Source: an uncultured Eubacteriales bacterium
Lineage (GTDB): Bacteria > Bacillota > Clostridia > Oscillospirales > Butyricicoccaceae
Direction: 5' to 3'
DNA: 32,370 nucleotides
NCBI GenBank assembly: GCA_905199135.1
Contig: CAJKFC010000009.1
Coordinates: forward strand, 1-32,370
Shown here in pieces: positions 30,279-32,370 of this stretch (its first letter is position 1; each line of letters begins with the position of its first letter). A program made the translations under genes and the position numbers. Below the pieces are notes generated by a model. It searched no databases and had not been told where the DNA came from. It saw only the letters and a list, made by a program, of their open reading frames with translations.

Positions 30279-31436
30279 TTAGTTTTTTTCCAAAAATCTG
30301 TGGGCCGTCATGTCCATGCCGAAGGTGCCGTAAAGAGTATGGCGACAACGGCCGCCGAAAGCACCGTGTTGCCGCACGCAAGTCCCCAAGCCAAGGGCAC
30401 AGAGCCGATTGCCGCCTGCACCGTAGCCTTTGGGATATAGGCTATCACGCAGAAAAGCCTTTCCTTTTTTGCTGAGTTTTGTGCCCAAAAGGCAGATGAA
30501 AACGCCGCAGGCTCTGAAAATCAGCGAGATGCACAGCATGACGAGAACCAAAGGTCCTGCCTTTAAGGTGTAGCTTATGTCGACGGCGGCGCCCACAAGG
30601 GTGAAGAGAATCAGCTCGGAGGCTATCCACAGCTTGCCGAATTTTGCCGAAAGCCTTGCAGACACGCCTTTTGAGCTTTTGAGCTTGATGACAGCCGCCA
30701 TGGCTGTAACGGCCAAGAGACCCGAAAGGGGAATTATGCCCTTCAAAAACTCCTCGGCGCTCACCAGCAGAAAGGCAAAGGCAAGCATGATGATGAGCTT
30801 TACGCTGTTTCTGATGTATTTGCCCCTGGAAAAGGCCGTTTCAAAAAATGTATAAAGGGCGAGACCCACAAGGGCGCCCAAAATCACGCCGGTGACTATC
30901 GACACGGGAATGGACACAAAGGACGATGCCGACACCCCTTCGCCCTGCACCATGGCGGTAAAGGCCGAAAACAGCACGATGACGAATATGTTGTCCATGG
31001 AAGCTCCCGCCAGAATGAGCTGGGGTATTCCTTTGGCGGTGCCGCATTTTTCCTCCATGAGCTGCACCATCTTGGGCACGACGACGGCGGGGGAAACCGC
31101 CGCTATCACAGAGCCCAAAAGGGCGGATTCGGCCAGCGTCAGCCCCAAAAGACGGGGGGCAAACAGCACAAAGGACATGAGAAGGGCAGGTCTGCCCACC
31201 TTTTTGAGGTCGGCTATGTCGAGGGACAATCCCGCCTTTATGAGTATTATTATGAGAGCCATCTGTCTGAGCGGTGCCGACACCGAAAGGATTTCGTCGG
31301 ACAGCAGATTCAGGGCATAAGGCCCCAAAGCTATGCCGACAAGCAGCATGCCGAGTATCCTCGGAAGACCTATCTTTCGGCACAGAAATGCCGCCGAAAG
31401 ACCTAAAAGAAAAATGAGCGCCAGGGAAAAAAGCAT
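30279..31436 (-). CDS. CPA-family cation/proton antiporter, C-terminus altered by two compensating frameshifts
   Basis: A 385 aa protein with about 11-12 membrane helices, resembling NhaP/KefB-type monovalent cation:proton antiporters (GLPRILGMLLVGIALGP near 23-39; ALLGSVIAAVSPAVVVPKM near 106-124). The ribosome binding site AGGAGGT (31450-31444) fixes the start. It is preceded by a fluoride riboswitch, and antiporters are a known class of riboswitch-controlled fluoride-response genes, so it may help fluoride tolerance. From about residue 327 the frame reads KKGKAFLRDSLYPKG and later Cys/Arg/His-rich nonsense. The adjacent frame reads KKERLFCVIAYIPKA, then QAAIGSVPLAWG and VVAILFTAP, as expected for the last helices, before the original frame resumes at FGMDMTAHRF. 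The switch points are the T6 run at 30465-30470 and GG at 30324-30325. Confidence 0.88.
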   Translation of the reverse strand: MLFSLALIFLLGLSAAFLCRKIGLPRILGMLLVGIALGPYALNLLSDEILSVSAPLRQMALIIILIKAGLSLDIADLKKVGRPALLMSFVLFAPRLLGLTLAESALLGSVIAAVSPAVVVPKMVQLMEEKCGTAKGIPQLILAGASMDNIFVIVLFSAFTAMVQGEGVSASSFVSIPVSIVTGVILGALVGLALYTFFETAFSRGKYIRNSVKLIIMLAFAFLLVSAEEFLKGIIPLSGLLAVTAMAAVIKLKSSKGVSARLSAKFGKLWIASELILFTLVGAAVDISYTLKAGPLVLVMLCISLIFRACGVFICLLGTKLSKKGKAFLRDSLYPKGYGAGGNRLCALGLGTCVRQHGAFGGRCRHTLYGTFGMDMTAHRFLEKN

Positions 31437-31450
31437 TGGTTTTACCTCCT

Positions 31451-31546
31451 AAAAAACGCAAAAGCCGATGGCTTCTGCGAAAAATCACAGAAGTCATCAG
31501 CTCTAAAAGCGGTTCGCAAAATTGCAGGGAGAACTTCATTCCCGTA
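31451..31546 (-). ncRNA. Fluoride (crcB) riboswitch with terminator-type expression platform
   Basis: The minus-strand leader between a consensus promoter and the antiporter contains, in order, GGGAATGAAGTTCTCCC (31543-31527), AACCGC, and GCTGATGACTTCTG (31502 region), which line up with the conserved core of the fluoride riboswitch. The internal pairing GGAGU/ACUCC of typical members appears as GAAGU/ACUUC, a compensatory change. The 3' part, CTGATGACTTCTG (31500-31488) with CAGAAGCCATCGG (31478-31466), can instead form a long hairpin followed by T-rich CTTTTGCGTTTTTT, an intrinsic terminator overlapping the aptamer. Fluoride binding should prevent termination and turn on the antiporter. Confidence 0.88.
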
Positions 31547-31552
31547 GGCACT

Positions 31553-31581
31553 ATTATAAACCTCGGTGGAAAAGATGTCAA
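31553..31581 (-). promoter_or_regulatory. Consensus promoter of the riboswitch-antiporter unit
   Basis: On the minus strand TTGACA (31581-31576), exactly 17 bp, TATAAT (31558-31553). It begins only 7 bp after the stop codon of the upstream alcohol dehydrogenase; no terminator separates them. Confidence 0.9.
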
Positions 31582-31588
31582 GAGATTT

Positions 31589-32370
31589 TTAGAAGTCCAC
31601 CTCGGTGCCGTAATAGATGCAGGTGAAGAGCTTTTCCATGGCGGCAGGATCGATGGGTCTGGGATTGGAGCCTGTGCAGGCGTCGCCGACGGCGTTTTCG
31701 GCGATGGCAGGCAGCTTTTCCTTGAACTCCTTCTCGTCGATGCCGAACTCCTTGAGGGTGGAGGGTATGCCCATATACTTGTTGAGCTCTGCGATCTTAT
31801 TGCACAGGGCGTCGACAGAGGGCTCGAGACCGATGTGCTTTGCGATTTCGATATATCTGTCGTGTGCCTCCTGAACCTTGGCATTATAGCGGATTACATA
31901 GGGCAGATACATGGCGTTGGCAAGACCGTGGGCGATGTGACCTGTGGAGAAGGCGGCGCCTGTCTTATGAGCCATCGAGTGGACTATGCCCAAAAGGGCG
32001 TTGGAGAATGCCATGCCTGCAAGGCACTGGCCGTAGTGCATGACTTCGCGGCTTGCCATGTCGCCGTCATAGGACTTTGTAAGGTCTGATACGACTATAT
32101 CTATCGCCTTGAGGGCCAGTGGATCTGTAAACACACAGTGAAGTGTGGAGACATAGGCCTCGATGGCGTGGGTAAGAGCGTCCATACCTGTGTGGGCTGT
32201 AAGGCTCTTGGGCATGGTCTCGGCAAGGTCGGGGTCGACTATCGCCACATCGGGGGTGATGTTGAAGTCGGCAAGGGGATATTCTATGCCCTTTGAGTAG
32301 TCGGTGATGACCGAGAAAGCCGTGACCTCTGTTGCAGTGCCCGAAGTGGAGGGGATGGCGCAGAATTTTG
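31589..32370 (-). CDS. Iron-containing alcohol dehydrogenase, C-terminal part (cut by window edge)
   Basis: About 260 codons of a group III Fe-dependent alcohol dehydrogenase (usual length about 380-390); the N-terminus with most of the NAD(P) domain lies beyond base 32370. The first visible residues are KFCAIPSTSGTATEVTAF, the conserved cofactor-loop motif. Metal ligands are expected from DALTHAIEAYVS (Asp and His) and from HSMAHKTGAAFSTGHIAHG (two further His), all present. The C-terminus GSNPRPID matches the family. Substrate (ethanol, butanol, propanediol, lactaldehyde or other) cannot be told. No terminator is seen before the following antiporter promoter. Confidence 0.94.
   Translation of the reverse strand, partial: KFCAIPSTSGTATEVTAFSVITDYSKGIEYPLADFNITPDVAIVDPDLAETMPKSLTAHTGMDALTHAIEAYVSTLHCVFTDPLALKAIDIVVSDLTKSYDGDMASREVMHYGQCLAGMAFSNALLGIVHSMAHKTGAAFSTGHIAHGLANAMYLPYVIRYNAKVQEAHDRYIEIAKHIGLEPSVDALCNKIAELNKYMGIPSTLKEFGIDEKEFKEKLPAIAENAVGDACTGSNPRPIDPAAMEKLFTCIYYGTEVDF

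Noticed and set aside
30465..30470. Programmed ribosomal frameshift in the antiporter
   Set aside because: Two opposite shifts would be needed, the second at a site with no slippery sequence, so indels or sequence errors are simpler.

Overview
The window reads as a chromosomal segment of an anaerobic Firmicute, most likely a Clostridia (Oscillospirales-like) gut or environmental bacterium. The evidence is a V-type (ntp-style) ATPase operon, strong AGGAGG ribosome binding sites, an SLH/WG-repeat surface protein, FeoAB iron uptake, a long-form urocanase and sigma-A type promoters. TGA is used as a normal stop by several genes. Base composition is moderate and even, with no rRNA, tRNA, IS element, phage or CRISPR. 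The taxon is inferred from gene content and was not searched.

Layout. 1-2352 (-): histidine degradation, hutH then hutU, the latter cut by the window edge. 2520-4139 (+): a divergent NAD+ synthetase whose glutaminase domain is degenerate; its promoter and the hutH promoter share one palindromic -35 box. 4181-4750 (-): a lipoprotein. About 5036-15034 (+): a complete V-type ATPase operon in the Enterococcus hirae order F-I-K-E-C-G-A-B-...-D, with three tandem paralogous small membrane proteins of unknown function inserted between B and D. The operon starts at a perfect TTGACA-N17-TATAAT promoter. 15099-18215 (+): GNAT acetyltransferase, WG-repeat/SLH protein, RidA and a VOC protein. 18257-19694 (-): a small membrane protein, a MarR regulator and a membrane-anchored unknown.

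19834-24727 (+): a tightly overlapping operon of an alanine-racemase-family enzyme, a B12-binding radical SAM protein and Tex. 24785-27138 (-): feoA, feoB and a 42-codon FeoB-associated Cys-rich membrane protein gene. That gene has an in-frame TGA exactly where a cysteine is expected, followed by a SECIS-like hairpin, so it is a selenoprotein candidate. 27348-30237 (+): ppiB, D-serine dehydratase, a TSUP transporter and a small membrane protein. 30279-31581 (-): a CPA-type cation/proton antiporter behind a fluoride (crcB) riboswitch; its C-terminus carries two compensating frameshifts. 31589-32370 (-): an iron-dependent alcohol dehydrogenase, N-terminus outside the window.

Possible links (inference). 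HutH and DsdA release ammonia, and an NAD+ synthetase without a working glutaminase would need free ammonia. DsdA makes 2-aminoacrylate, the classic substrate of RidA. The racemase could supply D-amino acids. The ATPase c-ring keeps the Na+ ligand set, so it is probably a Na+ pump or synthase. The most promising undescribed items are the UGA-containing FeoB partner and the three-gene insertion in the ATPase operon.
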